Positions 1 to 12,512 of a stretch of DNA of 64,000 nucleotides are shown here, one piece after another (positions within the stretch are counted from its first letter, which is position 1; the number at the start of each line of letters is the position of its first letter). Origin of the DNA: Phytoseiulus persimilis (Eukaryota > Arthropoda > Arachnida > Mesostigmata > Phytoseiidae); contig CM075102.1 of NCBI GenBank assembly GCA_037576195.1, positions 15,868,745 through 15,932,744 on the forward strand. Direction: 5' to 3'. The notes under the pieces were generated by a model. The model saw nothing but the letters and a program-made list of their open reading frames with translations, had not been told where the DNA came from and made no database searches. The position numbers and the translations under genes were made by a program.

Positions 1-1079
1 TTCAGTCGGAGATCCATGGGACATCGGATGTGAACCGGTTCATCCCTAGATTGTCCGCTGCTTGCAACGGCTCCGGAAGTACAGCTAAGAGGAGTAAATG
101 TCGCGGATAGTTCCAGTACTCGTTTAATTTATATCAGAATTAAATCTGAACCATCTTAAGACCCAAGCCCACCGCCCGCAATGGGATTTGCGAGGCGATA
201 GGGAGTGTTACTGAAGCAATACCGAAAAGGTGAATCCGGGACACTCCTGAGGGCTGGCTGAGAGGTTCAGCCGAAAACAGAGTTCCAGTACTCGTGATTT
301 TTCGTTTGTCGGATCACTTATCTTACAACAATGAGCGCCATCTTGTACGGATTCAATTTGTTCACAATCGGGAGATGCTTTGTGATTATTCTCCGATCGA
401 TAGGAGTCACCGCTCCAAACTCGACATCAACCCGCCGCGCCGCCCAGGATGACGCTCGCTCATCAATATCGGCTCAGTGGTTGGAGGACGTTTCGCAGTT
501 GCTGTGTGTGTGTCTGTCTGTCTGTCTGTTTGAATCCGTGTGCTATATCACATTGCAATAAGAGAGAAGCTTGTCGAAGCGAGTTCAGGCTGTGAACCTT
601 CCGTTCAATGTTCCGAAATCCACTCTAGTGTATTCTGCATTTCTCCTTCCCCGATTCCCTGGGGAGGGTGAACAGAATGAGCAAGGTGCCCACGGGGCCA
701 TCGAGCTATGGACGCCCTATAACGGCGTCAGCGATATGGTTAACGTCCTCGTTAGACCACCACGACATGTGATCGGTTCAGACTTCGGAGGGCTTCAATT
801 AAACACCCTGTTATGATTCAATCATCTGCCGTTTCGATCATCATGTTAGCCTAGAAATAGTTTGACTATGTTCAACGATGACGCTTCAAATCGCAAGAGC
901 CTGTTTCGCCAGGAGAAGAACGCCAAGCGCCACGCAAACTGAGGAGGCGTTTGAGCGTACCGAATATCTGGCATCTGAAACGAGAATCGAAACTTGAGAA
1001 CTCAGAGCCGAATCTGGCGTCGAGGATCGCGACGGATATTCTTGTCACGATTCATGGGTAACTCGACCCCCAGGCTTAC
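1..1079. other. Unassigned edge region
   Basis: I see no gene here. On the minus strand it lies downstream of the last recognised Beat-type exon, which ends in phase 1 at 1080, so a further 3' exon is expected here or beyond the window edge. I could not identify one. A short TGTC/TG microsatellite is listed separately. Confidence 0.4.
511..528. repeat. TGTC microsatellite
   Basis: About four to five tandem TGTC units directly follow a short TG run starting near 503. It is a simple sequence repeat with no coding role evident. Confidence 0.8.
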
Positions 1080-2392
1080 CGTTCAAGAAAAAGTACCCTG
1101 CGCTACGCACTTGAAGCTTGGGTGTGCGCACATTGCCGCCGTTCCATAGCAAATGGGACTGTATTGCTACACAACGAAGTTTAGGTCGATGGCGATCTTG
1201 CCGTGGCAACTGCATCAAGAGTTCACTGCAGACGCTGACCATCGGAGTCGTGAGCGTGTACGGACGCAAGCGACGGGTCATGTCGAGTTCAACCTTGAAT
1301 AGAGCCATACCGAGATGTTAGTTATCCCTTCTGAGACATCCGGTTGCGTCCGCATCCATTGAGCACGATGACATCGGTCCCAACGGCAAGGAGTGCGAAC
1401 CCGGACCTCTTCTCTGTTTCATAGGTGTACCTGTCTCTCGAACGGAAAAGTTATCCTTATTGCGCTCAAGAACTCTCTTAGCATCATTGTGACCGATGTT
1501 CCGTTCCAGCAACCAAGAAAGTTGGAGACGCGGAAAGAACGGAGGATACTCGGTAGATGCCGCTTCTGTCCTCTCTGGTGGTACGCGATCTTTATTTTAT
1601 GAGAGTACGCGGAGCTACATAAATTGCATGAATTGAACCAGTCCGAGCGTCAGTCCGCTGCCGAAGAGGACAGATGAGCTCAAGAGTCCGAAAAAATAAT
1701 ACGTTCGGAAACAGTCCTCGACGATCTCCGAGATCCGGTTTCGTGAGCGCCTTCAATCACGCGTTGACCTTCCTCGTCGGCGGCTCGCAGACGAACCACC
1801 CGTCAAGGACTTTGGAAGCGGACCTTGCTGACTTCGGGCCCAGTGCCAGATATTCACATTTATCTATTTCCAAGCACATTCGCTTCGGTGATGTACATAT
1901 GTTTCCGAACCGCATCTCGTAGTGTGCCTAAAAACCTTCCAGCAGTTTTTTCTTCAGGGAAAACCGCAGGCTAGCGATTGCGCCATTCGGCCATCGGAGT
2001 GATCAAGGAGGGCAGGAAGGGAACCTCGATTTCGAAGCAGCCATGAGTCATCGAGGGCCTTCCCGTTTGGCGACGAGAAACTGAGGAGCTCACTCTGTCG
2101 CAGGTCTCGCGAAGCGTCGTTTGGAAGTTTGGCTCTCATCCGGAGCTTTATCGGACTAAGGTGATCGGAAGAGTGGGATGCACAGCTTCTTTCACTGCCA
2201 TGTTGGCTGTGAACAATAGATCTTTCGGTGGAACAAACCGTGATACGGCTCTCGAGGTGATCAGGATATAACCCACCTTCCTGTTGTTGATGTACCACAT
2301 AACTTGGTTGGCGTCGCTGCTGTTCCGTACAGTGCACGTCGCATTGAGCAAGTCGCCCTGCAGTATGAACCCTATGAAGGGGTTGGAGTCCG
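1080..2392 (-). CDS. Beat-like second Ig-domain module, two exons (partial)
   Basis: Two minus-strand exons, 2392-2277 and 1293-1080, together encode an Ig domain like the second Ig of Beaten path proteins, which are secreted or cell-surface axon-guidance ligands of Sidestep receptors. The first exon has an excellent acceptor (tttgccttgcag), the Ig Cys in NATC and the Trp in WYINN, and a gtgggt donor. The second, with a weaker acceptor (ctattcaag), continues with RRLRPY, a SELLM strand and the partner Cys in KLRCVA, and ends at gtaagc. The first exon starts in phase 1, the exon-exon junction is phase 0, and the second exon ends in phase 1, exactly as in the Ig2 module of the upstream Beat gene. 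No Ig1 exons were found between 2393 and 5940. It may be a third Ig or an alternative Ig2 of that gene, or part of a separate paralogue. The reading frame is also open without a stop from 2837 into the first exon, so an alternative first exon is conceivable. Confidence 0.65.
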
Positions 2393-5300
2393 CTGCAAGG
2401 CAAAGTTCAGCACGTTGAGAAGCCGGCTTGAATTTTTGGGAACCGCCTCTCAAATTCCAGTTTTCTCCATCATGAAATGGCAGGGGCGCCACCTCTCCGT
2501 GACGTGACGACGGTGGTGCAGATGGGTACCCACGGCGTCTGCAGTTGGCAAATGGATGATTAGCATGCCAATGGTTGTCAGTCAGTGGGGCGGCCCGGTT
2601 GGCTTGTCGCCGGGGTAATCCATGAAAGCGCAAGACCCTCCGTCTTCGTTCTCTGCCAATGTTTACAACCGGCAGCGAACAACAACAACCTGCCCCGACC
2701 AAACAGAAAACCCTGGGGCCAACTTTTTCCTCCGAAGCTGTGGCTGGTTTTTCTTCCGCCGCCCGCCCCACTCTACAATTCCAGAGCGGCACTCGAAGAG
2801 CGGCGAGATTCCGTCGAAAAATATCAAAGACTTCCAAGTGAGATAAGAATGTATTTTATCCTGAGCGAGATATCGTGCGCTCGACATCGGTGTCGTGAAC
2901 GGCGACGGCTGAAGAAACGACGACAAGGGCAGCGGGAAACACGGCGGCGACAACACGGGCAGGAAAACCCGCGGGGACCCACCACCGAGCCACAGGGCAG
3001 GTACAGAAGCGGCAGGCGGGCAGAAGTGCACGCTTGCTCCGCCCGCTTGTTCGGGGCAAGTTGAGCTACGACAGCCGGCCGGCCGGCTTCGCCGGCACCC
3101 GCTCGTTCTCTCACTCTTCCGCTCGCTCGTTTGCTTTGAATAAGGAAAGGTTGAAAAACGGCAACGCTTCGCATTTGTCCAGCCGCCGTCCGTCACGACT
3201 GCTCTTGCCGCCGCAACTTTTCGAGATGGTGGTGTGGGAGCGCCGCTCGGGGTTTGTGGAGAACGCGAGAGTTCGTCGAGAAATTCGTCGAGATTCCCTT
3301 GTCGACGACCGCTCTGGCCATATGCCAATACCAACCGTCGATGCCGTTGTCGCAGTTTGTTGTAACTTCACTCTGATCATGGGTGGCGCCGGCGCTCGGG
3401 TCGTCCGGGGTAAATATTTGACATCCGTGGGTGCGACATGAATACATGAAGCCTCTGCCCATTACCGCAATGACTTTCATCCATCGGACAACAGTGGTTG
3501 CTATACATGCTCGCGCAGCCAGACGCGTAGCTGTCAACAGGCTAAGTTTCGTGCTAAAAGTAGAGACAATGTGTCGCCGGAGACCAACAAACAGTGTACG
3601 AACTCCCAGAGCCAACCCATCCTTGGACGCCCGAGCCAGGATCCATGCCGAGTGCTCTAGCACCCTAAGCTTCATCAAATGGACTTGGTCATGAACGAGC
3701 GCGGAATCATGGAACGGCCGACGGCAGCATCCATCATTGTAGTCGTCTTGACGTCGTTTACGGATACGTCAGAGCTCCGCCCCGGCGGCATAATACAGCA
3801 GAGGCGGCGGCGGTAGCAGCAGCAGAGAGCCAATTCGATTTGAGAACGATTCTCGATTAAATCTAATCCACAGCGCTACACGTCATTAACACATTAATCA
3901 GCCTCTCAGCCGTACGTCCGAGCGTCTCTTTATTTCATCTATCGCCCGTCCAGTCAGTCCCTCCGTCATCCTTTCTCCCCACGGTCTACAGATGCTGTCG
4001 GAGCCGCGTTGCAGCAGGTCCCCAAGGCACGGGCAGCCGACTTTCTCCCTATACGGAAGAACACAACTTGCCCCGAATACTGCTTCCTTCTAGGCTCTCG
4101 GAACGATGTCGGCAACGTTGGTCTCAGAGACGCATTCAAGGAGCTCAGTCTGGTTTCGCGAGCCCTGCGTAGCTCCTCATTCGTGCTCGTGTGGGAGGAC
4201 TCGGCGAGTAACCGCCGCGGGTCCACTCATTGACCTTGAGTAATATTTGCAACTCAATCATTGGAACCCCTCGAAACTTGGTGATAGAGCGGATTCTATC
4301 GGGAGGTGATTTGTAAGACCACGACAGTTTTAGCTCCTGGCTTCGCCCTTGGTGGCGAGTCGAATTCTGATACCATCGTCAGCGACCCCCTTGTTGCGGA
4401 TGTGCGGACGAGCCCTGGACTCAACGGAATCAAAGTATAAACCAAGTGCAGATCGAGTACACACCACAAGACTCGCAGTTCTCGGACGTTCTCTGGGCTA
4501 TGAGCAGACATTTCAGTTCGGTTTTCCATTTTAGTGGAACAAATGTTGGGGGCGTCGACGAAAAACCCCTGCTCGTTCGCTAGCCCAGGATGATGACTCA
4601 ACAGAGTTCGAAAGTGGGCCTGTAGTGCAACAGAGCTGCATGCTCGCCAGTAGCAGTCTCCTCGCCAGAAAGGAACAGACGGTCACCCCCAAGATCCCCG
4701 GAAGCCTCCCCGGAAGTGCGACGATGAAGCCATAGGCCCACTGCACCAGGCCGCACATGGAGTTTGCTCACGGTTTTTAATGGGAAGCCCTTCTGTGGTG
4801 TTCTAAGAAGTCCTTCCCCTCTTCGTTTCCGCTTCTTCATTATAAACGATGGCACTGCGTCGTTGTCCCTTTTCAACGATTACAGTCAACTCAGATCCGA
4901 AGACGTCCGAGCAGGGGTCAAGGAAATCGCGCTGGGATGAGTGTCGCGGGTTACTCATCGCCTGGAGCCAAGCTCATTCGGTCGCTGTTTCCCCCTTGGT
5001 CGGAGACTGTCTTGAAGGTGGAAGAGCCGAAAGCGCCCTGTCTTCAAAAGAAGGAAAAGATCTTGATTTCACAATCAGTGTCCTCGGGTCAGCGTTTGGC
5101 TGCGTGTCCAGACTGCATCTCGAAGGCGAAAGTCCATCTGGCGAACGGGCTCTTCCAGCACTCAAACTCTCTTCCTCTCTCACGCGCAGACCACCGCGCC
5201 GCTATCTTTGAAACACGCGCATCGGGCGCTGCCGGCCGTGAAGGGACCCACAGCGTACACCAGAGCAAGCGTGAATTCCTGCCCTCAACCAACGATGGAT

Positions 5301-5940
5301 AAACTGGGCCGCTGGCTGTGGAGGCCCGCGTCACGAGAGCTACCGCTGGAATATTTTACGAATCATTCGGTACGGCTGCGAAAAGTATCCTGAGACCCGG
5401 AGGTCTTCGTTTTTTTCGTTCAATGACCGCGAGAGCGATGAGCTTCGCTCGGTCGGGGCCCTTAGTTGAAAGAATGCATCGCAACACGTCTGATTGTCCG
5501 AGAAAAGCTCTCGGTTGGGGCGGAAAGGAGCTCGCGAGATGTCAGGAGTGCACTATCAAGGGCCCGGATTCGCCAGGCGCGGGCTCAGTGAGAGAAGTTC
5601 GAGTGCTCCCTGGAGGAAGAATGTCAGCACCATTGCGACGGGAAGACTCGATCGCTCTCTTGCTCGGCGGATAGTAGTGTAACTCGAACCAGCAAGTTGT
5701 TTATCTTGTTTAATGATTGAGCAAGTTCTTCGTGCGAAGTTCTTTGGGTCGCAGAGCGATATTCGTATCCGGCCGCGAGCTCAAGGGTAGAGGAGATTTA
5801 GGGGATGAAGAAGATGGAGATCCATTCCATCGAGCCGTCTTCCATCCGGTTTGGAAACCGAGCATCCGTTCGGCTGCCTTTTTTTTATTATGAAAATGTG
5901 GTACTGCGAGCAAACAGAAATCAGTGAGAGCTCCACGAAC
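2393..5940. other. Intron or intergenic region with GC-rich core
   Basis: It lies between the two Beat-type Ig2 modules on the minus strand. A scan for the conserved Ig pattern (codons for Tyr-x-Cys-Glu read on the minus strand) found nothing. Roughly 2600-3400 is GC-rich with long overlapping spurious open frames on both strands, which could be low-complexity DNA or a promoter/CpG-like region. No gene is supported. Confidence 0.4.
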
Positions 5941-8900
5941 CTGAACTTGAGCCCTTGCCTCGCGTTACTGTGACTTGCTGCTCCACCACGCGCTCTCGAC
6001 GAACTTCTCCTGTGCACGACAACTTGAAATGATTCGCTGTCGACTCGACGACGGGCGAGTCCAATCTAAAACGCAAGCCCAGCAACGAAGATTCCAAACC
6101 ATTGGAGCCAGGGATAAGCTCGTATGGAACCAAGGCCGACACCGGAGCCTGCAAAATATTCAAAACACAAGGTTAAATGAAATCTTCCAAGAGGCTCGTA
6201 ACGACGAGAGAGACCTTGCCTTGAGGAGTCTGGTTCATGTTTCAGACCATTTTCAGTAAATGAATCTCTGAACGAGTCTCTTGACAAGACTGTGTCCTCT
6301 CTGGAGTTCCTATTCCCACACGTCCCGATGACATCCCACGAGTCGAAAGTTTCGAAACATCCGAACAGCTAACGCGTACCCAATCAATTAATGATCATTT
6401 CAAACCCCTGAGCTGACTCAGACAAACCGCGAAAGAATTCGTTCGGACAGTCGGTTCGGATCCCACCGCGCAAACCGAGGGCCTTCGCCCGCGTGGAATG
6501 AACAATGAAAGAGCTTCCCTTCAAGAAATTTCGAGATCCTTCCAGAACCTGCCGGAATAGAGACGTCTGCCGGCGGTCCGTCCAGGAATCACTCCCCGAA
6601 TGCGTTTCTCGAAAGTGAACCTGGATCAGATAGGCCCAAAGTGATTCGGTTTCTGCGGACAAATCTTTCGTGAAGGTGGAAAGCGCACGCACTGAAAACT
6701 GAAGATTCTCGTTCCAGGGCCCAAAATGCGAAGCTCAAGCGCAACTACGTGCTCGGGAGAGAGGGTAAGTAGTGCTAGAATTCTCAACAACAGTCCACAC
6801 ACACACACACACTCGAAACGATCCTATCTCGTCACGTCCCGATTTAAGCCTCGACTCTGATAGGATGTAGACGCGCCCAGACTGGAATCTGTCATAATTT
6901 TTTTCAGGCCCAACAGTTGTACCTAACCCGAAGGTTGCAGGACTGAGCGGACTGGGAAAAAATGCGAGAATGTCGCGGATTTCCCCTCTATGTTGGAGGC
7001 TCTGAACGCGGCGTTCTCGGGTTCTCTCTCAGTTTTCGTTTTTCCTTTCTCGCCAGAATAGAAGTTCGTTCCAACGAGCTGGGCCGCTGCGAGCTCCTCG
7101 GTCCAGCGAAGCGTTCCTTCCCGCCAGGTGAGTCCGCGAAAACCATGAGTATATACCAGAATGGAACGGCTTCGCTAGCTCGCGTGAAGGGATGCCCATG
7201 AGGAACACATTTAGATCAAACCCCGACGTGGACTCGAAACGAAATTGTTGAAACACATCGACGTTCTCCACAAGATCCGAATCGGGAAGGAATACATTCG
7301 CTCTCAGTACTGACGGGAAAGCGCTACACGCAGCACCTGCAGACCGCTGGCCGTTATCTGGCATCGAGTTGAACACCTGACGCGAGACACGGGCGGGAGC
7401 CCCAACTCCTAGGTCATTAAACTAAATGTGTATAAATATTCAGCTGCAATATCTAGTGGCCACTCTCCGGCGGCTCTTCAAGCGGGGCGACTGGAGGAAC
7501 TGGCCCCCCAACGGGCCAATGAAAGTGGACATCCTAATTGAGACCATTCAAAACCACGCGTTCCCAGTTTCCAGTGGATCAATTGATCTGTCTATCGTTC
7601 GTGGCGGTGGTGGATCCGTTTCGAGGAGATTTAAACCTCAGCAATCGATTATGCCGATCGAGGTTCGAGTCGTATCGTCTTTGATTTTGTAGAGCCCGAT
7701 TGAGTCAAGGACGGATCTGTCGTAATTCTAGGCGGGTGATCGGGCAGCCAACAGAGATATCGATCCCCGGGTAGGGTTTAAGCCTCGAGTCGGAACTCGA
7801 TACTTCAAGCGCACTTACCGGTTTGTCGTTGATGTACCACGAAAGTCTGGTGGCCGGTTTAGACGGTGCAGATTCACACGTTACGTTGACGATGTCTCCA
7901 ATCTGGTATTTCGGTCTGACCCCCGCGATCGCTGGGTCGCTCAATGGCTTCACTGTGGTGTGAATGGATGGACATCCTGAGCAACTCGATCTTTTGAAAC
8001 TGATCTCTTATCCATAACTCTCGAATCAAGAAGTATGTGTCGCTCCAGCACCAACTTAACGCCCTGGCAAGGGGAGCTTTGGGTGGGCAGTCCGGTGTAT
8101 CTGATGTACTTTGCGGAGTTGCCGAGTGCGGAAATATGAAAAGCGAAGGATTCCGAGCGAGACTTCCCGTGCTCCTCAAGTGCGCGCTCTGCTTTAGATT
8201 CGATGCTCACAATTTAAAGCTCGCGCTGTCTCCCAGGAGCGGTGTTGGCAGAAATGAGATGAGAGAATGCATCACACTCGAGGATCGTTTTAGAGGCGCA
8301 ATCGGTGAATAGGGGGTGGACGTTTTCCTCGATTTTTCAAACTTCCGAAGCCACGAAGCAGGAAATCCAACTACGCTGAAGTGAGCTTTTCTGGGATACA
8401 TTTGAGAAGTTCTCCAGAGCGCCGAACATGGAAACGACGATGGATCGAACTCTGAGGTCCCACCTATCCGAATATGTCTCCATCATCCAATCGAGACTAT
8501 GGTGGGCTGGGTCAGATAGTCGGTTTCAAACATGCAACGAGGTCAGAGGGGATCTGGGAAGATTCTCTGAAGCGGCTCCTGACTCCGATCGGAGCGAAGG
8601 CGAACCAGGGAACATCACGGTTTTCAAACTCCACGACAATTCTCGTTGCTCTTTCGAAATGCTGCGTCATTCAAGAAAACTCTGGTGAATTCGCTCTGGG
8701 GGGCGACCTACTCGAGGCATCGCTCTAAAATTCAGGATGGCATTCTCCTCGAAGCTGCTCGTCACAGTCCCTCAAGATTCGAGCCAGTCGTGAGAGCGCG
8801 TGAAACATCGTTTAGATTTACAGCATCGCTCACGCAAAGGCATATTTTACGTAACAAGTGCCAATGAGCACACTAATGAAGCACTGAAACAGGTCATTGT

Positions 8901-11900
8901 TGCGGGGGAAGCACTGACACTAGAAGCCCCATTCACACAAACAGAGCCCACCCTCGGGTCCCGCGCAGGTTTCGAACAAAAAAAAGCGGTTACTCTCTAA
9001 AACGGCCATTCCGATTGGTCGGGTTCTCCGAAAGCATTAGTTCCTTTGTGGCAAGCGGCTGAAAATTCCTTACTGTAGACTTCGAGGTACTGCTCCATAT
9101 AGACCGTCTGAAAGGTGGGGATTCCAGCCGTTGCCTCACATTTGTAGATCCCTTCGCCTTGGAGATTGACGTTGTGCAGATACACGTTCCCTCCCAGTGA
9201 TATGTGACGCTGCAAAGCGGGAGACCAATTGAGAATCGAAGGGGTCATGGTTCAAATCAAAATTGCCAACTTCGCCGCACCGACGCCCTTTTTTGGCGTA
9301 TCTCATCTCTTTCGTCATTTTTTTTTCTACTACTGTTCCTGTTCCGCTCTACGTCGCTGTTTCTCTCGAAGTAAAGCTACCTTGGCTTGCCGTCTGGTTT
9401 TGTCGATTCCAAATTGATTTCCGAACCACAGGGAAACACTTGCCACCCACGAGGATTTGGTCTGTTGTACAGGAGCGGTAACGACGAGAGCGTCGACGTA
9501 GAGTGGCTCTTTATTAGTTTGACATTTCTCATCGGAGGAGAGCCAAGAGATCGATTGATTCGAGTCGATATGACAGGTGTCTCCTGCAGCGCTTCTGGCA
9601 ATGCCATGGTTTCCACCAGACCGCTCTGCTCGGAATAAGAAGGCGTAACACTAATGTTTTAGAACTGAAAAAACTCCCAAGCTGATTCGAATACCCGAAC
9701 CTCCTTATTGCCGATGGTTTTCTCATCTTGATGTTTGTTCTAAAGTCGTAGCTTTCGACAGACACGGTTCGAAACACTGGTCGCGGATTTCTGACGTCGG
9801 TCTACGCTGGCAGGCCGACGATGTGCCGTCAGGCCACTCGATCCACGCCGGGAGCAGGCATCCAGCTAGCGAGCCGCAGAGGACGAATCGGGGACCGAGA
9901 AGAGAGCTGTGCCCGCACAGGACATGTATGGGGAGGACACATATGAGGAGCGTCGGCGGAATAGGGAGCGGGGGAGGGCTTCTCTCTTTAGTATGCGTTG
10001 TGGCCGTTTTGGAGCCACCCTTTGGGCAGCCAGGTTTCGGCCCACTAAGCTCGTAATCAATCTGTGATTAAAACACCCCGGCCCCGTGATACTATACATG
10101 GACCGACGTGGGACGACTGCAAAGCGGACGGAGAGACAGCGGCTCGAGCCACATTGAAGACTTAGATCCAGAAGCGATTAGCTCCTGCGTCCTACACACG
10201 CCAGCCACCTGGTCGCCAGCATTCAACTTCCCGATTTGACAAGCGTTCTTGAAGCTCTTCCCACGCTCCATTTGCGATAGCTGGCTCTTCAGTCTTCTCG
10301 AAGCGAGAACTCATAGAAACGGCGGAGTCCCAGCTCCGAGTAGCGTCACATCAGATAGTCAACGTTCAGCGGGAGGAGCTGGTCTCCCAGTCAGCTGTTA
10401 CATCGCCTCTTGTTGATACGGCTTGTTGGATTTGACCCTTCCTCGTTCGACTCATACTGGAACGGTGCCGTTCTGAGACCAGGACGCTTCGAGATCGCGA
10501 ATGCTTCCGGCGATCCTACAACCGATCCCGTCCGGTTTCGATCGCATGGAAAAAAATCCCCACACGATGTACGCCAACGCTCGCGTTTTCGTAACTTGGC
10601 CCTCTCAGCAAGTCTCAGCAGCGGAAACTTTTTCTCCTATCGGAGAGCGAGCAGATCGCAGACGGAACCAAGTTTCAGCTTTCAAACGGTGTGATGACGG
10701 TCGCTCTGTATGTAGCACTTCCTTCACTGAAGGTGGGGAAAGTTTGAGGTTCACACCCAACCGACATTCAATCATTAGGCCTCATGGGCTCCTTCGTTCG
10801 CTCGCTGATTCAACCAGCGCCTACTTCCATAGAGCCCATTAAGAGAAGAGTCGAGCGTTTTCATTAGTAGGCCAGTTTGCTTCAGCGGTAAACGTTGAGG
10901 TAAGATCGACTCCTTCCGAAGGGTTCTTCGAAGGACCGTGCTCGCAAAAAGGTCCGAGCTGACGGCCCCAATGCTCGGCCTCGGCGAACAGGTCGCTATG
11001 TTCCTCGAGTCCGTGTTTGAGTTCGAGGAATCTCCGAAGAAAGTACAAGTTAGGCCACAGAGTGCACTAACGTTATATCGACTTTCTCGGAATGCTTTTT
11101 GAGTTGGAACTCCTGCGTTCTCAGTCAATTTTCGAGGCGGCGAGGAGCTGAACTTGATTCAGCGATGAGCCAAGAACTGTACAACTAGCCCCCGACAAAA
11201 TCGCTCGAAGACGTCGTCCGTAGAAGTCTATAAGCGTGGGTGTGTTGCGAGCACGGGGTGAGGACACTTGCCTTAGGCGGAGCCAGAGCCCTCCTCCTTT
11301 ACGTTTACGGCTCCGCCCTGACAGAATCCAGAACAAAGTGCTCTCGCTGGAGGGAAACGCGTGACGAAAAAACTCGCATCATCTCATGTCAGATATCTCA
11401 TGTGCTCCGGATGAGCGGATACGCCCGAGAGAAAGCTGCCCATGGATGACAAGCTCCCGATGACGACTTCCATGCTCAGCTCTTCTCATAACCTGCAAAG
11501 TATGTGATGAGCTGGTGCGCGTTTCCTCCGGAGACAGGGTCTCGCTCAGTGACAGACTCTTGTCTCGGAACCGATAGATCGAGGATCTCCCCAATGGCAT
11601 CCATCTAATTGTCTAAGGATGGAGATCGACTCGAATCAACTGCATACTTGACGAGAATTTTACTTCGGTCTGATCGATACTCTTCGTTTGTGGGGAGAGA
11701 TTCTCCCTGAAACGCCGTTCCGGTCGTCTTCTCATTTTGAACAAGCGAATGAGACTTGCTAATCCCCAACTCATGAATTTCGCAGCAGAATATTTGGTCT
11801 AGTAAGACTTTGTATCCAGAATTGATCTGGTTCGATATCAGTCCATGTTTGCCGAGATGACTTCGCGAATCAGCTGCTCGAGTACAAGTCGCCGATTTCA

Positions 11901-12512
11901 TTTCCGCTCGGTCTTCGTTCACCAGGAACACGTTGTCGTCGTCAATGGATTTGTTGCGAGCATGAATGGCTCATCGATCTATGCGGTTCCGAATGTCCAA
12001 AAATCCAGATCTCCCAAGATATCCCGACGAATCACTGCTCATAGCGAGCCTAGAGAGGAGCCCGCCGGAAGGATCTCTGGGTGCTGGAGCGACGGGGTCT
12101 AGGTACAGGGTGTCCTGATATCACAGGGGCTCGCCCGAACCCGACCGAAGCAATACATCCCGGGCTCCTCGAAGCCCGGCCAGAACCACGTCTGACCCAG
12201 AGTTTGCGATCCATTTCCTTCTCCAAATCGTCCGGAATCGGTGGCTCCAAAGTTCAAACAACAAAATCGTCAGTGGAAATGGGAAAGAGAGGAAGCGTCC
12301 ATTCCTACTTACGTCAGCGGTTATCCCGGGAACTTCGAAGTAGTCGGCTTTGTTATTCGAGTAGCGATAGAACTCGGTGTTGTTGAAGTACCATTTGACC
12401 GCGTAGAGATCATCCGTCTCGAGGTCGTAACTGCAGTTGAGCCACACCGAGTCGCCCACCTGTGCACTGCGTGGAACGTCAATATGGTGCAACCGGAGGC
12501 AGCTGGTCGGAC
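5941..12512 (-). CDS. beat-like: Beaten path-like immunoglobulin protein (partial, four exons)
   Basis: Four minus-strand exons join in frame: 12512-12313, 9209-9074, 7952-7819 and 6148 to about 5941. The first two form Ig1: the motif LRLHHIDVP, NCSYDLE, an AVKWY Trp strand and EFYRY, then GIYKCEA and the PTFQTV strand. The last two form Ig2: YQIGDIVNVTC, LSWYIND, VPYELIP, LLGLRFRL and KLSCTG. This order and these motifs are typical of the Beat family, secreted or membrane-linked ligands for Sidestep receptors in axon guidance. Donors are gtaagt/gtaagg/gtaagt and acceptors end in cag. The 5' exon with the signal peptide enters in phase 1 and was not found upstream. The last donor is uncertain: gttcgt after 5941, or a GC donor (gcaagg) after 5959; both give phase 1. 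Introns are 3.1, 1.1 and 1.7 kb. The next downstream exon may be the 2392-2277 Ig exon. Confidence 0.8.
6796..6812. repeat. CA microsatellite
   Basis: About eight CA units, lying within the Beat intron between the exons ending at 7819 and starting at 6148. Confidence 0.85.

Noticed and set aside
2663-3334. 223-codon minus frame and several plus frames in GC-rich DNA
   Set aside because: Stop codons are rare in GC-rich sequence. Frames overlap on both strands and contain only Arg/Pro-rich low-complexity protein.
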